Assembly: GCA_013140985.1 (NCBI GenBank)
Contig: JABFRU010000045.1
Span: forward strand, 1-58,861
DNA: 58,861 nucleotides
Source of the DNA: Chitinophagaceae bacterium
Lineage (GTDB): Bacteria > Bacteroidota > Bacteroidia > Chitinophagales > Chitinophagaceae
Reading direction: 5' to 3'
Shown piece by piece: positions 26,044 through 34,586 of the stretch; position 1 is the first letter of the stretch; the number at the start of each line of letters is the position of its first letter. Below the pieces are notes generated by a model, which was not told the origin of the DNA, searched no databases, and saw nothing but the letters and a program-made list of their open reading frames with translations. The translations under genes were made by a program, and so were the position numbers.

Positions 26044-28563
26044 ATGCAAACCACTATTTCAAAATTTTTTCTTTTAGTAGTAACCATGTTTGTGTCGGTA
26101 GCCCTGATGGCTCAGCCCACTACAGGTACAAGACCAACTGATTCTACCCGCAGGGCAACCGGTCCAACCACCGGTCCGAAGCCATACAAAGAAGTTATCA
26201 CCTCCAAAGCTGTATCTGATGGCGGACTTTTTTGGGTACACAAAGTAGAAGACAAATATTTCTTTGAGATACCTGATTCTTTGTTTAACCGGGAGATACT
26301 GGTAGTGAACCGTATTTCAAAAGCACCTGCAGGTTTACGCAGCGGCGGTAGTTTTTTTGGATATGGGGGCGACCAGATAGGCCAGAATGTTATTCGGTTT
26401 GAAAAAGGGCCTAATCATAAAATATTCCTTCGCAATATTTCTTTTGCTGAATATGCAAAAGACTCCACTTCGCCTATGTTCACATCGGTCAACAACTCAA
26501 ACGTTCAGCCGATTGCTGCATCATTCGATGTGAAATCACTCGGGAAAGATTCTACCGGTGCAGTTATTGATATCACTGATTATATCAGTGGCGATAATGA
26601 TGTATTGCATTTTAGCAGCGGTACAAAAACATTCTTACGTCTCGCTGCAGTACAGTCTGATAAATCTTATATCGTAGGCGTAAAATCATACCCGATCAAT
26701 ATTGAAATTAAAGCAGTAAAAACTTATTCAAGATCTGCGGCACCCGGCGCAGCTCCCGGGGCCGGTGGTGGAAATATGACAATGGAGCTCAATAGTTCTC
26801 TTGTACTGCTTCCAAAAGTACCAATGCAGGCAAGATACTATGATCCAAGGGTTGGTTATTTCCCAATAGGCTATACAGATTTTGATGCAAATCCTCAAGG
26901 TGTAAAACCAATTGTAATGGTGAAAAGATGGAGGCTCGAGCCAAAGGATGAGGACATGGAGAAATATAAGAGAGGTGAATTGGTAGAACCTAAAAAGCCT
27001 ATTATTTTTTATATTGATCCTGCAACTCCAAAAAAATGGGTGCCTTACCTGATGCAGGGGGTCGATGATTGGAAACAGGCTTTTGAAAAAGCTGGTTTCA
27101 AAAATGCTATTATGGCGAAGATGGCGCCGACAAAAGAAGAAGACAGCACATGGAGTTTGGATGATGCCCGCAATTCTGCGATCGTTTACAAGCCTTCAGA
27201 TATTCCTAATGCCAGTGGACCAAGCATATCAGATCCCCGCAGCGGAGAGATAATGGAAAGCCATATTAACTGGTATCACAATGTAATGTCATTAGTAAGA
27301 GACTGGTATTTTGTTCAGACAGCTGCTGTTGATTCAAGAGCAAGGAAAATGACATTTGATGATGAATTGATGGGGCGACTTATCCGTTTTGTATCATCTC
27401 ATGAAGTAGGACACACATTGGGCCTTCGTCATAACTATGGATCAAGCTCAAGTGTGCCCGTTGAAAAATTAAGAGATAAAGAATGGCTTGCAGTAAATGG
27501 TCATACGCCATCCATTATGGATTATGCCCGTTTCAACTATGTAGCGCAACCTGAAGACGGTATAACTGGTGAAGGCTTGATGGCCAATATTGGCGATTAT
27601 GACAGGTGGGCAATTGAATGGGGTTATAAATTATTTCCACAATACAGAAGTGCTGATGCTGAAACAACTCATTTGAATACATGGGTGATTGAAAAATTGA
27701 AAAACAATCGCCTTTGGTTTGGTACAGAACAAAACCCGGATGATCCCCGCAGCCAGAGTGAGCAGGTGGGAGATGATGCAATGAAAGGAAGCATGTATGG
27801 TATAAAAAATTTACAACGTATTCTGCCTAACCTGATGCAATGGACAAAAGAGCCAAATGAGGATTATGGGAATTTGCGTGATATGTACAGCAGCCTTGCC
27901 GGACAATTCAGCCGTTACATGGGACATGTTACCAAGTATGTCGGCGGCATCATGGAAACACCTAAGATGGTGGAAGAAGCAGGACCGGTTTATGAAATTG
28001 TACCCGAGGTTAAGCAAAAAGAAGCAGTTGATTTTCTGAACAAACAATTATTTACTACTCCAACATGGTTGATCAACCAGGAGATATTCAGCAAAACTGG
28101 TCAGAGTGGATTGAATGTTGTTGGCAATGTACAGGACAATATGCTGAACCGAATGCTCAGTAACCGCAACCTTAGTAAACTGGTGGATGCTGAAGCAGCG
28201 CTGGGAAATAATGCTTACCAGGTAATTGAATTACTCAACGATCTGAAAAAAGGAATCTGGAGTGAATTAGCGGCAAGAAAAACGATTGACATTTATCGCC
28301 GTAACCTGCAGAAATCTTATGTGAATATCCTGAGCAATATACTGAACCCGCCTCCGCCACAGTCGGTCAATATACAGGGCATTACTCTTACTGTTTCATC
28401 CGGGAATGATAAATCAGATGTATCCAGTGTGGTAAGGGCCCACCTTGCTACACTAAGAGCCGAAGTAAACGCAGCAGCTGTCGCTACGGTTGATCCGATG
28501 AGCAAGTATCACTTGCAGGATGTTGTAAAAAGAATAGATAAGGCGCTGAATCCGAAAGATTAA
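26044..28563 (+). CDS. Large zinc-dependent metalloprotease (DUF5117/DUF5118 type)
   Basis: 839 residues, exported (signal peptide about 1-22). The zinc motif HEVGHTLGLRH (residues 453-463) gives two His and a third His ligand in the HExxHxxGxxH metzincin style. A Met-turn-like segment, SIMDYARFNY, follows. The N-terminal half (about 40-420) contains the beta-rich regions typical of the DUF5118/DUF5117 family, and the C-terminal half is helical. Related proteins are common in Bacteroidota; the substrate is unknown. The gene sits between infC and rpmI, a place where most bacteria have no gene, but it has its own upstream terminator and a downstream terminator. It is therefore an independent unit. 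Confidence 0.88.
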   Translation: MQTTISKFFLLVVTMFVSVALMAQPTTGTRPTDSTRRATGPTTGPKPYKEVITSKAVSDGGLFWVHKVEDKYFFEIPDSLFNREILVVNRISKAPAGLRSGGSFFGYGGDQIGQNVIRFEKGPNHKIFLRNISFAEYAKDSTSPMFTSVNNSNVQPIAASFDVKSLGKDSTGAVIDITDYISGDNDVLHFSSGTKTFLRLAAVQSDKSYIVGVKSYPINIEIKAVKTYSRSAAPGAAPGAGGGNMTMELNSSLVLLPKVPMQARYYDPRVGYFPIGYTDFDANPQGVKPIVMVKRWRLEPKDEDMEKYKRGELVEPKKPIIFYIDPATPKKWVPYLMQGVDDWKQAFEKAGFKNAIMAKMAPTKEEDSTWSLDDARNSAIVYKPSDIPNASGPSISDPRSGEIMESHINWYHNVMSLVRDWYFVQTAAVDSRARKMTFDDELMGRLIRFVSSHEVGHTLGLRHNYGSSSSVPVEKLRDKEWLAVNGHTPSIMDYARFNYVAQPEDGITGEGLMANIGDYDRWAIEWGYKLFPQYRSADAETTHLNTWVIEKLKNNRLWFGTEQNPDDPRSQSEQVGDDAMKGSMYGIKNLQRILPNLMQWTKEPNEDYGNLRDMYSSLAGQFSRYMGHVTKYVGGIMETPKMVEEAGPVYEIVPEVKQKEAVDFLNKQLFTTPTWLINQEIFSKTGQSGLNVVGNVQDNMLNRMLSNRNLSKLVDAEAALGNNAYQVIELLNDLKKGIWSELAARKTIDIYRRNLQKSYVNILSNILNPPPPQSVNIQGITLTVSSGNDKSDVSSVVRAHLATLRAEVNAAAVATVDPMSKYHLQDVVKRIDKALNPKD

Positions 28564-28592
28564 GCCTGTTTATGTTCAAAATAATTTCAAAA

Positions 28593-28624
28593 CCCCGTCA
28601 GTTTTACCTGGCGGGGCTTTTTTC
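28593..28624 (+). terminator. Intrinsic terminator after the metalloprotease gene
   Basis: A 9-bp stem CCCCGTCAG/CTGGCGGGG (one mismatch-free alignment with a 6-nt loop) is followed by a T-run. Confidence 0.85.
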
Positions 28625-28635
28625 TTTCTCAGCGC

Positions 28636-28666
28636 TTTGCTGCTAAGCATTTCAAGCCTATCTTTG
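28636..28666 (+). promoter_or_regulatory. Full Bacteroidota promoter for rpmI-rplT
   Basis: TTTG at 28636-28639, exactly 19 bp, then TATCTTTG at 28659-28666. Transcription should start near 28672, leaving a 5' leader of about 120 nt before the L35 ATG. Confidence 0.75.
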
Positions 28667-28671
28667 CGACC

Positions 28672-28791
28672 CGTTAAAAACGGAAGCTCTTTACAGGTTC
28701 TTCAATGAACCAACAACTATTGCTGAAGAGGTTCGACAAAGGTCCCCCGGTGGGGAATGCCTCAAAGCTGTACTATTAAATACTGGGTAAC
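28672..28791 (+). promoter_or_regulatory. Structured 5' leader of rpmI-rplT
   Basis: About 120 nt containing GGTTC/GAACC and GTCCCCC/GGGGA hairpins. In many bacteria the L20 protein represses its own operon by binding a leader that mimics 23S rRNA. Whether this leader works that way is inference. Confidence 0.4.
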
Positions 28792-28992
28792 ATGCCTAAA
28801 GTAAAAACAAACTCCAGTGCCAAAAAAAGGTTTAAAGTAACCGGCACCGGCAAGATCATGCATCAGAAAGCTTTCAAACGTCACATCCTGACGAAAAAAT
28901 CCACAAAACGCAAACGTAATATGCGGAAAGACGGGGAGGTCGCCCAGCCGAATATGAAATTTGTGTTGCGTCTCTTAAGATTGAGAGGATAA
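28792..28992 (+). CDS. rpmI: 50S ribosomal protein L35
   Basis: 66 residues, highly basic, with the family start [14 protein letters not shown] and the core [17 protein letters not shown]. It is a component of the large ribosomal subunit. It is followed by rplT 53 bp downstream, the conserved rpmI-rplT pair. Confidence 0.97.
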   Translation: MPKVKTNSSAKKRFKVTGTGKIMHQKAFKRHILTKKSTKRKRNMRKDGEVAQPNMKFVLRLLRLRG

Positions 28993-29045
28993 GCCAATGC
29001 TTACAACGCTGAATTCCTAACTTTTAACTCTAAACTAATTTAAAT

Positions 29046-29390
29046 ATGCCTCGTTCAAAAAATGCAGTGGCCTCTAAAGCCCGCCGCAAAAAAATATTAA
29101 AACAAGCCAAAGGTTTTTATGGCAAACGCAAGAATGTACTCACCGTTGCCAAAAACGTAGTAGAAAAAGGTATGACCTACATGTTTGTAGGCCGTAAGCT
29201 CAAGAAAAGAGAATACCGTTCATTGTGGATTGCCCGTATCAATGCGGCTGTCCGTGAAGAAGGTATGACCTATTCTGTTTTCATCAAAAAATTACAGGAT
29301 AAAGGCATCGATCTTGATCGTAAAGTTCTTGCAGATATTGCTATGAACAATCCTGAAACTTTCAAAAGCCTGGTAGCTTCTGTAAAATAA
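29046..29390 (+). CDS. rplT: 50S ribosomal protein L20
   Basis: 114 residues, basic. It has the long N-terminal helix ([17 protein letters not shown]) and the globular part [11 protein letters not shown]-like (here [19 protein letters not shown]) that bind 23S rRNA domain II and start 50S assembly. Length is standard. It is co-transcribed with rpmI and terminated by the hairpin at 29416-29443. L20 is the usual autogenous repressor of this operon. Confidence 0.97.
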   Translation: MPRSKNAVASKARRKKILKQAKGFYGKRKNVLTVAKNVVEKGMTYMFVGRKLKKREYRSLWIARINAAVREEGMTYSVFIKKLQDKGIDLDRKVLADIAMNNPETFKSLVASVK

Positions 29391-29415
29391 TTATTGTTGT
29401 TAACTGTGTGAATGG

Positions 29416-29443
29416 GCCCCGCTTGCAAAGTGCGGGGCTTTTT
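29416..29443 (+). terminator. Intrinsic terminator after rplT
   Basis: A 7-bp stem GCCCCGC/GCGGGGC is followed by TTTTT. Confidence 0.85.
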
Positions 29444-29729
29444 ATTTAATACGGTCATTAAAAAGCTTTTCAATCATCGGTGAAGCACAATCCCGTAGCG
29501 CTTTATTGAATTGCTTTTTCTTATTGCTATCGCTCTTAAAATTCTGTAGGGCATTTACCTGCATTTTTGCGCATTCATCTTCAGCCTCCCCGGTGTCCGG
29601 GTTGGGGAAAGAAATATGAAGATTTTTTTTGAAACAGTCACATACTTCAATACCCAATTGGTCAGGAGATTTGCTTTTGTTGCAGGCAAGCATACCAAGA
29701 AATAAAAGAGAAGTAATTTTCCTTTTCAT
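29442..29729 (-). CDS. Small Cys-containing lipoprotein (paralogue B)
   Basis: 95 residues with a signal peptide and lipobox (LGMLAC, Cys16). The mature part is helical and holds the CDC motif (EVCDCFKK) plus two later Cys (ECAKMQ and DCASPMIEKLF). This pattern is shared with the gene just upstream, so the Cys residues probably form disulfides in a small helical bundle. Translation is coupled to the upstream gene by an ATGA overlap. Function unknown. Confidence 0.6.
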   Translation of the reverse strand: MKRKITSLLFLGMLACNKSKSPDQLGIEVCDCFKKNLHISFPNPDTGEAEDECAKMQVNALQNFKSDSNKKKQFNKALRDCASPMIEKLFNDRIK

Positions 29730-30007
29730 TGTCCAAAACTCTTCCTGATCTGTTCGGTAGCACAGGCGCTGAGCACTTCATTGAATGCAGCAGCCTTTTC
29801 TATGTCTCCTTTTACTTTATTCCATGCTTCCACATTCTTTTTTTGACATTCCTGTTGTGCATTGGAGCGATTAGGATCTGATACAGGCAGCGCATTGGCT
29901 TTTTTAGAACAATCACAGATATCCTGCGCTATTTCTTTGGGTGATTTAGTTTTTCCACAGGCAATAACGAATGAAAGACAAATAAGAGGTATGAATATTT
30001 TCTTCAT
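29726..30007 (-). CDS. Small Cys-containing lipoprotein (paralogue A)
   Basis: 93 residues from ATG 30007, chosen because a lipoprotein signal (MKKIFIPLICLSFVIAC, Cys17) starts there; a longer frame upstream overlaps the preceding gene and lacks a signal. The mature domain has KSPKEIAQDICDCSKK, QQECQKK and SACATEQIRKSF. It aligns with the following gene in its KSP start, the CDC motif and both later Cys. This is a tandem duplication. Confidence 0.6.
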   Translation of the reverse strand: MKKIFIPLICLSFVIACGKTKSPKEIAQDICDCSKKANALPVSDPNRSNAQQECQKKNVEAWNKVKGDIEKAAAFNEVLSACATEQIRKSFGQ

Positions 30008-30026
30008 GATAATAATTTTAAATGGT

Positions 30027-30635
30027 TTAGTCTCCTGTTTGTATCCGCTTAAAAGAACCTTTGCTCCAATATACAACAAAAGAAGCCTGTTCAAAATATT
30101 CTACATTGATGCCGTCAACTTTTATTTTTATTTTCTTTGGATGGTCAATATCGCCGCCTTCAACCGCTTCACCTTTTGGAATAGTTGACAAGGCGGCATT
30201 GATCAGCACATCATCTTCCCATAGCTGTATCTTGCCATTGCTTAATAAGATCGCCACTCTGAATTCTTTTTTCTTTTCATCCCTAACCACAGCAGCCGTA
30301 TCAGTCTTTCCATCATCATTAAAATCCCCGGTGGTTATATATGGGTAATCAGGATATTCTTTTCTTTTTGAAACAATGAAATAATCAAAAGCATCTTTGA
30401 TCCATTTGCCTTCCCGGTCGTTCATCACATGCCATTTCTTATCAAATTTTTTTGATAACGATGCATTCACGGCTGTTTCGCCGGGGCAAGTATAGAACTG
30501 TGGTCCTGTTTTTACGACAGTATCTTTTTGTACAACAGTTTTGATCGCTGTGTCTTTCTGTCCGGGCTCTTTGTTGGCAGCATTTTGCCCGCAGGACAAT
30601 AGCCCCAATGTGGTAATAAAAATGAACAACCGCAT
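30027..30635 (-). CDS. Lipoprotein with C-terminal beta-rich domain
   Basis: 202 residues with a lipoprotein signal (LGLLSC, Cys15), then a Lys/Asp/Thr-rich spacer (QKDTAIKTVVQKDTVVKT). The C-terminal domain contains GDFNDDGKTDTAAVVRDE, a calcium-loop-like motif of the FG-GAP/VCBS repeat type. Those repeats occur in integrin-like propellers, but only one copy is visible here. It lies 19 bp before the paralogue A lipoprotein and 33 bp after the DUF2200 gene, so the four genes probably form one leftward unit. Confidence 0.65.
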   Translation of the reverse strand: MRLFIFITTLGLLSCGQNAANKEPGQKDTAIKTVVQKDTVVKTGPQFYTCPGETAVNASLSKKFDKKWHVMNDREGKWIKDAFDYFIVSKRKEYPDYPYITTGDFNDDGKTDTAAVVRDEKKKEFRVAILLSNGKIQLWEDDVLINAALSTIPKGEAVEGGDIDHPKKIKIKVDGINVEYFEQASFVVYWSKGSFKRIQTGD

Positions 30636-30668
30636 AGTGAGAGTTTTGGTATAGGGAAGATAAGAAAA

Positions 30669-31019
30669 CTATTTCCTTAATATCTTTTCCATTGTCCTTC
30701 CTTTTGCCAGTTCATCCACCAGCTTATCCATGTAACGGATCTTTTGCATGAGTTTGTCTTCGATCTCTTCTACACGGTATCCGCAGATAACACCTGTAAT
30801 TTTTGACACATTTGGATTCAATTGTGGTGCCTGTGCAAAAAAGGTTTCCAGGTCATTTTTCTTGTCGATCTGTTGTCGCAATGTTTTTTTATTATATCCT
30901 GTGAGCCAAAAGAGAACGGTATCCAGCTCTTCTTTTGTACGCCCCTTTTTTTCCACTTTTTGAATATACAACGGATATATACTTGCGAAAGTGTAGGCAA
31001 ATACTCTTGCGTTATCCAT
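30669..31019 (-). CDS. DUF2200 family protein
   Basis: 116 residues starting at ATG 31019 (MDNARVFAYTFASIYPLYIQK, the family signature). A longer frame upstream has no such similarity. The protein is mainly helical with VICGYRVEEIEDKLMQKIRYMDKLVDEL near the end. DUF2200 members are small cytoplasmic proteins of unknown function, often annotated without further detail. A TAACTTTG -7 element (CAAAGTTA on the plus strand, 31038-31045) lies 18 nt upstream. Confidence 0.85.
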   Translation of the reverse strand: MDNARVFAYTFASIYPLYIQKVEKKGRTKEELDTVLFWLTGYNKKTLRQQIDKKNDLETFFAQAPQLNPNVSKITGVICGYRVEEIEDKLMQKIRYMDKLVDELAKGRTMEKILRK

Positions 31020-31137
31020 TTTAGTTGTTATTATTTGCAAAGTTAATTTCTTGTAGTCAGCTGCAGGAAAGAGGAGGAAAAAACTTTTTCCAGTCAGGTC
31101 TCCTGCAAGGGGCACAGCGGATATCCCGCCAATCTTA

Positions 31138-31145
31138 TACATTTG
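31138..31145 (+). promoter_or_regulatory. -7 promoter element TACATTTG for the arginine decarboxylase gene
   Basis: Exact TAnnTTTG match 42 nt before the ATG at 31188. Confidence 0.5.
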
Positions 31146-31187
31146 TGCAGCTAAAACACATTACTTATTCAACCCGTTCAGGCACCC

Positions 31188-32588
31188 ATGACAAATTCTT
31201 ACCACGACCTCGTCAAACAAACATTCAATTTTCCGCAGGAAGGCATTGAAGTAGATGAAGGAAATCTCTGGTTCAATGGCCTCAATCTGAAAGCCCTCAT
31301 TGCCAAGTACGGCACCCCGATGAAGCTTACCTACCTGCCCAAGATCGGCATGCAGATAAAAAAAGCCAAGCAAATGTTTGCCGCAGCATTCAAGAAACAT
31401 AAATACGAAGGGAAATATTACTATTGCTATTGCACCAAAAGCTCACATTTCAGTTTTGTGGTAGAAGAAGCATTAAAAAGCGATATCCATCTCGAAACAT
31501 CGTATGCCTATGACATCGAGATCATCAAAAAACTATATGCAAAAAAGAAGATCACCAAAGACACTCACATCATCTGCAACGGGTTCAAGCAAAAAGGATA
31601 TACCCGCCGCATTGCCAACCTGCTCAATTCCGGTTTCAACAATGTCATACCGGTACTCGATAATAAAGAAGAATTGAAAGATTATGCACAATCAGTAAAA
31701 GTGCCTTTTAAGCTCGGTATAAGAGTAGCAGCAGAAGAAGAACCCAACTTCCCTTTTTATACCTCACGGCTCGGCATCAGGGCAAAAGATATTTTGGAAT
31801 TTTATGTGGACAGGATAGAAGGGTATGAAAGCAAGTTCCAGTTAAAGATGCTCCATATCTTTTTAAATAAAGGCATCAAAGATGATATCTACTACTGGAG
31901 TGAGTTGAATAAGGTCATCAACCTTTATTGCCAGTTAAAAAAGATCTGTCCAGAACTGGATTCCATCAACATTGGTGGCGGCTTTCCCATCAAACACTCT
32001 CTGGGCTTTGAATACGATTACCAGTTTATGATCAATGAGATCGTTCGCAATATTAAAACATCCTGCAAGAAAGCTAAAGTGCCAATGCCCCACATCTACA
32101 CAGAGTTTGGAAGCTACACAGTAGGAGAGAGCATGGCACATATATATAGTGTCATCGCAGAAAAAGTGCAGAACGACAGGGAAACATGGTACATGATAGA
32201 TTCATCCTTCATCACCACATTACCCGACACATGGGGTATCGGGGAAAAATTCCTGATGTTGCCGGTAAATAAATGGGATCAGGATTATCATCGTGTAGTA
32301 TTGGGCGGCATCACCTGTGACAGTCATGATTACTATGATTCAGAAGAACATATCAATGAAGTATTCCTGCCAAAAGTAAATGGCGATAAAGAACCTTTAT
32401 ATGTCGGCTTCTTCCATACCGGCGCCTACCAGGATCAGATCAGCGGGTATGGAGGAATCAAACACTGTCTCATTCCATCTCCCAAACATATTATCGTCGG
32501 GCATGATAAAAATGGAAAATTAGTGGACTGGGTATATGCAAAACAACAAACAGCGCAAAGTATGCTGAAGATACTTGGGTACAAATGA
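31188..32588 (+). CDS. speA: Biosynthetic arginine decarboxylase (fold type III PLP enzyme)
   Basis: Decarboxylates arginine to agmatine, the first step of a polyamine route. 466 residues with the alanine-racemase-like barrel. The PLP lysine is probably Lys84 in YCYCTKSSHF. INIGGGFPI is the phosphate-binding loop and GGITCDSHDYY (Cys377) the second active-site segment of fold type III decarboxylases. It is shorter than E. coli SpeA (about 630 aa) and of the type found in Bacteroidota. Ornithine or diaminopimelate decarboxylase is the main alternative, since fold and motifs are shared. It stands alone, with a heptad repeat after its stop codon. Confidence 0.8.
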   Translation: MTNSYHDLVKQTFNFPQEGIEVDEGNLWFNGLNLKALIAKYGTPMKLTYLPKIGMQIKKAKQMFAAAFKKHKYEGKYYYCYCTKSSHFSFVVEEALKSDIHLETSYAYDIEIIKKLYAKKKITKDTHIICNGFKQKGYTRRIANLLNSGFNNVIPVLDNKEELKDYAQSVKVPFKLGIRVAAEEEPNFPFYTSRLGIRAKDILEFYVDRIEGYESKFQLKMLHIFLNKGIKDDIYYWSELNKVINLYCQLKKICPELDSINIGGGFPIKHSLGFEYDYQFMINEIVRNIKTSCKKAKVPMPHIYTEFGSYTVGESMAHIYSVIAEKVQNDRETWYMIDSSFITTLPDTWGIGEKFLMLPVNKWDQDYHRVVLGGITCDSHDYYDSEEHINEVFLPKVNGDKEPLYVGFFHTGAYQDQISGYGGIKHCLIPSPKHIIVGHDKNGKLVDWVYAKQQTAQSMLKILGYK

Positions 32589-32628
32589 GTTTAAGATTTA
32601 ATGTTTAAAGTGTAAAGTGTAAAGTTGG
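32587..32628. repeat. Heptad-period repeat after the decarboxylase gene
   Basis: Six 7-bp units starting inside the stop codon, for example AAGTGTA twice in tandem preceded by ATGTTTA. Confidence 0.65.
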
Positions 32629-32716
32629 TTTCTGGTAATATGAGATAGTATGTGGATCATGATAACCTGCAACCATAGATATCAAAACATTAAACTTGTG
32701 GGGAAGGCCTGCTATC

Positions 32717-33238
32717 CTAAGGCTTATCTTCTCTTGTCCTTTTTTCTCTTCCTTCCCCGTTGCTATAATTTCTTGCAACAGGCTCCGTAACCGGTTCAGT
32801 TTTTTTCTCCGTAATCACAACCGGGGTGATTTTTGTTTCCTTGCTAGTTCCTTTTTTATTTACAGACGCAGAAGGACTCTTTATTGCATTTTTATCATCT
32901 GCTTTAACGGGAGCACTGTTTACATATACTGGTTTTGTTTCTGTTTCAGGAGGTTTTGTTGTAGCACCTGTTGCTGGAAAAACTTCAGACAATTTATCCA
33001 GCGCCGCAGTCTTGCTGCCGGTATCTCTGCCCATGATGATGTCGGTGGTTACCCAATTCACATCGCCGGGTTGTAATTTATCAAGCTCCAAAAACCGGAG
33101 AGCCACAGCCTGCGAATCTTTCACTTCTGTCTGAGTTGGGAATATTTTACTGGCGTACTCTTTTGTAGCTGCACAACTGGCTGCCATTGCTACGATCAGC
33201 ATCAATGCTACCGCTTGTACTATTCTGGCTGTTTGCAT
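32717..33238 (-). CDS. Lipoprotein with long Lys/Thr/Pro-rich tail
   Basis: 173 residues with a signal peptide and lipobox (MAASC, Cys22). A conserved-looking segment, AVALRFLELDKLQPGDVNWV, is followed by a low-complexity tail rich in Lys, Thr, Glu and Pro. No fold recognised beyond the lipid anchor. The last residues are highly charged (GREKRTREDKP). It is transcribed leftwards and converges with the arginine decarboxylase gene. Confidence 0.55.
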   Translation of the reverse strand: MQTARIVQAVALMLIVAMAASCAATKEYASKIFPTQTEVKDSQAVALRFLELDKLQPGDVNWVTTDIIMGRDTGSKTAALDKLSEVFPATGATTKPPETETKPVYVNSAPVKADDKNAIKSPSASVNKKGTSKETKITPVVITEKKTEPVTEPVARNYSNGEGREKRTREDKP

Positions 33239-33324
33239 GGTTATTGATTTTATTTTTACGGGGATATCAAACTAACGTAGCAATGATTCAATTCATTTGC
33301 CACAAACTCTTAAAGTAAATTGGA

Positions 33325-33777
33325 ATGAAATACTTTCTCATTCTGTTAACAATGATAGCATCTGCAACAACTAATGCACAGACAGCAGAAGATTCCGTAA
33401 AGGCAGTTATCAATACTATGTTTACTGCGATGAAGAATGCAGATGGTGTTTCGTTGAAAAGCACTTTTTCTGACAGCATCGTTTTTCAAACGATCGGAAG
33501 AAACAAAGAAGGGGCAATGGTAGTAAAAAATGAAAGTGCCGCAGGTTTTATTGAGCAGATCAGTAAAGCCACTCCCGGATCATTAGATGAAAGAATAACT
33601 TTTGATGTGCTAAAAATAGACGGCCCGCTGGCAATTGCCTGGACACCCTATAGTTTTTATTTGAATGATAAGTTCAGTCATTGCGGTGTCAATTCATTTC
33701 AACTGGTCCGCTTCAATGGTATCTGGAAAATTCAATATATAATTGATACGAGGAGAAGGCAGGGATGTGTGCAGTAA
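33325..33777 (+). CDS. Secreted SnoaL/NTF2-like protein
   Basis: 150 residues with a signal peptide (about 1-19). The rest fits the NTF2-like cone fold: helix AEDSVKAVINTMFTAMKNAD, strand VSLKSTFSDSIVFQTIG, and the closing beta-sheet IAWTPYSFYLNDKFSHCGVNSFQLVRF. Such exported NTF2-like domains are frequent in Bacteroidota and usually have unknown ligands. No catalytic residue stands out. It is a single gene. Confidence 0.7.
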   Translation: MKYFLILLTMIASATTNAQTAEDSVKAVINTMFTAMKNADGVSLKSTFSDSIVFQTIGRNKEGAMVVKNESAAGFIEQISKATPGSLDERITFDVLKIDGPLAIAWTPYSFYLNDKFSHCGVNSFQLVRFNGIWKIQYIIDTRRRQGCVQ

Positions 33778-33778
33778 C

Positions 33779-33799
33779 GAATGGTAAATGGTGAACAAA
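33779..33799. repeat. Short heptad repeat after the SnoaL-like gene
   Basis: Units GAATGGT, AAATGGT and GAACAAA, starting two bases after the stop codon. Confidence 0.45.
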
Positions 33800-33849
33800 T
33801 TGCTTTTCTATAATGAACAGTTGTGCTTTGGGAAAATTTAATGCCCCTA

Positions 33850-33879
33850 AAAAAGAAACCCTCCGTAGAAACGGAGGGT
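33850..33879 (-). terminator. Hairpin with AGAA/TTCT loop, minus-strand terminator for hsp20
   Basis: A perfect 9-bp stem ACCCTCCGT/ACGGAGGGT (33858-33879). On the minus strand it is followed by TTCTTTTTT. On the plus strand it is followed by an A-rich leader and a 5-codon open frame (33901-33918). Confidence 0.75.
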
Positions 33880-33924
33880 GTAAACCAAAACCAACTGCTT
33901 ATGAGAAAACTTTTATGAAAGAAC

Positions 33925-34359
33925 TTATTTTATTGCTATTTCAGTAGCTGATAGTTTGACTTCTTCTTTCTTCGGAAGGTTTAAAATCAACACTCCATTG
34001 ATGTAAGACGCTTCAATCGCCGTTGCATCAATTTTTTCATCTATTGTGAAAGATCTCTTAAAAGACCGGTAGCTGTATTCTCTGCGGATATTTTTGTCAT
34101 TTTCATTCTTCGCCTCTTCTTTTTTCTCAGCCGAGATCGTCAGCAAGTTTTGGTCAAGATTTACTCTGAAATCTGTTTTTTCAAAACCCGGTGCAATTAC
34201 TTCCAACCGGTAACTTTTGTCTGTTTCTTTGACGTTGACCGGTACTAAACCCTTTTGTTCGTAATTGTTAAAATCATTTTTGAACAAAGCAGGGAGTTCG
34301 GTAAAGAAATCATCAACGAAAGAATTGAATGGCTTACGATTGAATTTTACAGTTGTCAT
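33925..34359 (-). CDS. Small heat-shock protein (Hsp20 / alpha-crystallin family)
   Basis: 144 residues. An N-terminal arm (about 1-35) is followed by the alpha-crystallin domain (about 36-130: VNVKETDKSYRLEVIAPGF, LTISAEKKEE, YRSFKRSFTID) and the C-terminal GVLILNLPKK with the I/L-x-I/L-like anchor. It is an ATP-independent holdase that binds unfolding proteins in the cytoplasm. It is a single leftward gene with a strong terminator. A TAGTTTG stretch upstream (minus strand near 34400) resembles, but does not match, the -7 consensus. Confidence 0.9.
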   Translation of the reverse strand: MTTVKFNRKPFNSFVDDFFTELPALFKNDFNNYEQKGLVPVNVKETDKSYRLEVIAPGFEKTDFRVNLDQNLLTISAEKKEEAKNENDKNIRREYSYRSFKRSFTIDEKIDATAIEASYINGVLILNLPKKEEVKLSATEIAIK

Positions 34360-34554
34360 AATTATTTAATTTTTTAGTTGAATAGTTACAGCTATTAGAT
34401 GTCAAACTACATACCATCACCAAATCCAGATAGTTTTCCCTGTCAATTTTGGGTAAACAGCGAAAAGCAAAAGACAGAATTTCCGAAATCAGGAATTTTG
34501 CCTGTCATTATTTCCAATTGTCTGTTGCTCTTCTTCCTCAGCGAACATTTTCAG

Positions 34555-34562
34555 TACTTTTG
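34555..34562 (+). promoter_or_regulatory. -7 promoter element TACTTTTG for the bacilliredoxin gene
   Basis: Exact TAnnTTTG match 24 nt before the ATG at 34587, which supports that start over an earlier in-frame codon. Confidence 0.6.
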
Positions 34563-34586
34563 TGTTTAAATAAAAAAAAGAAGAAT

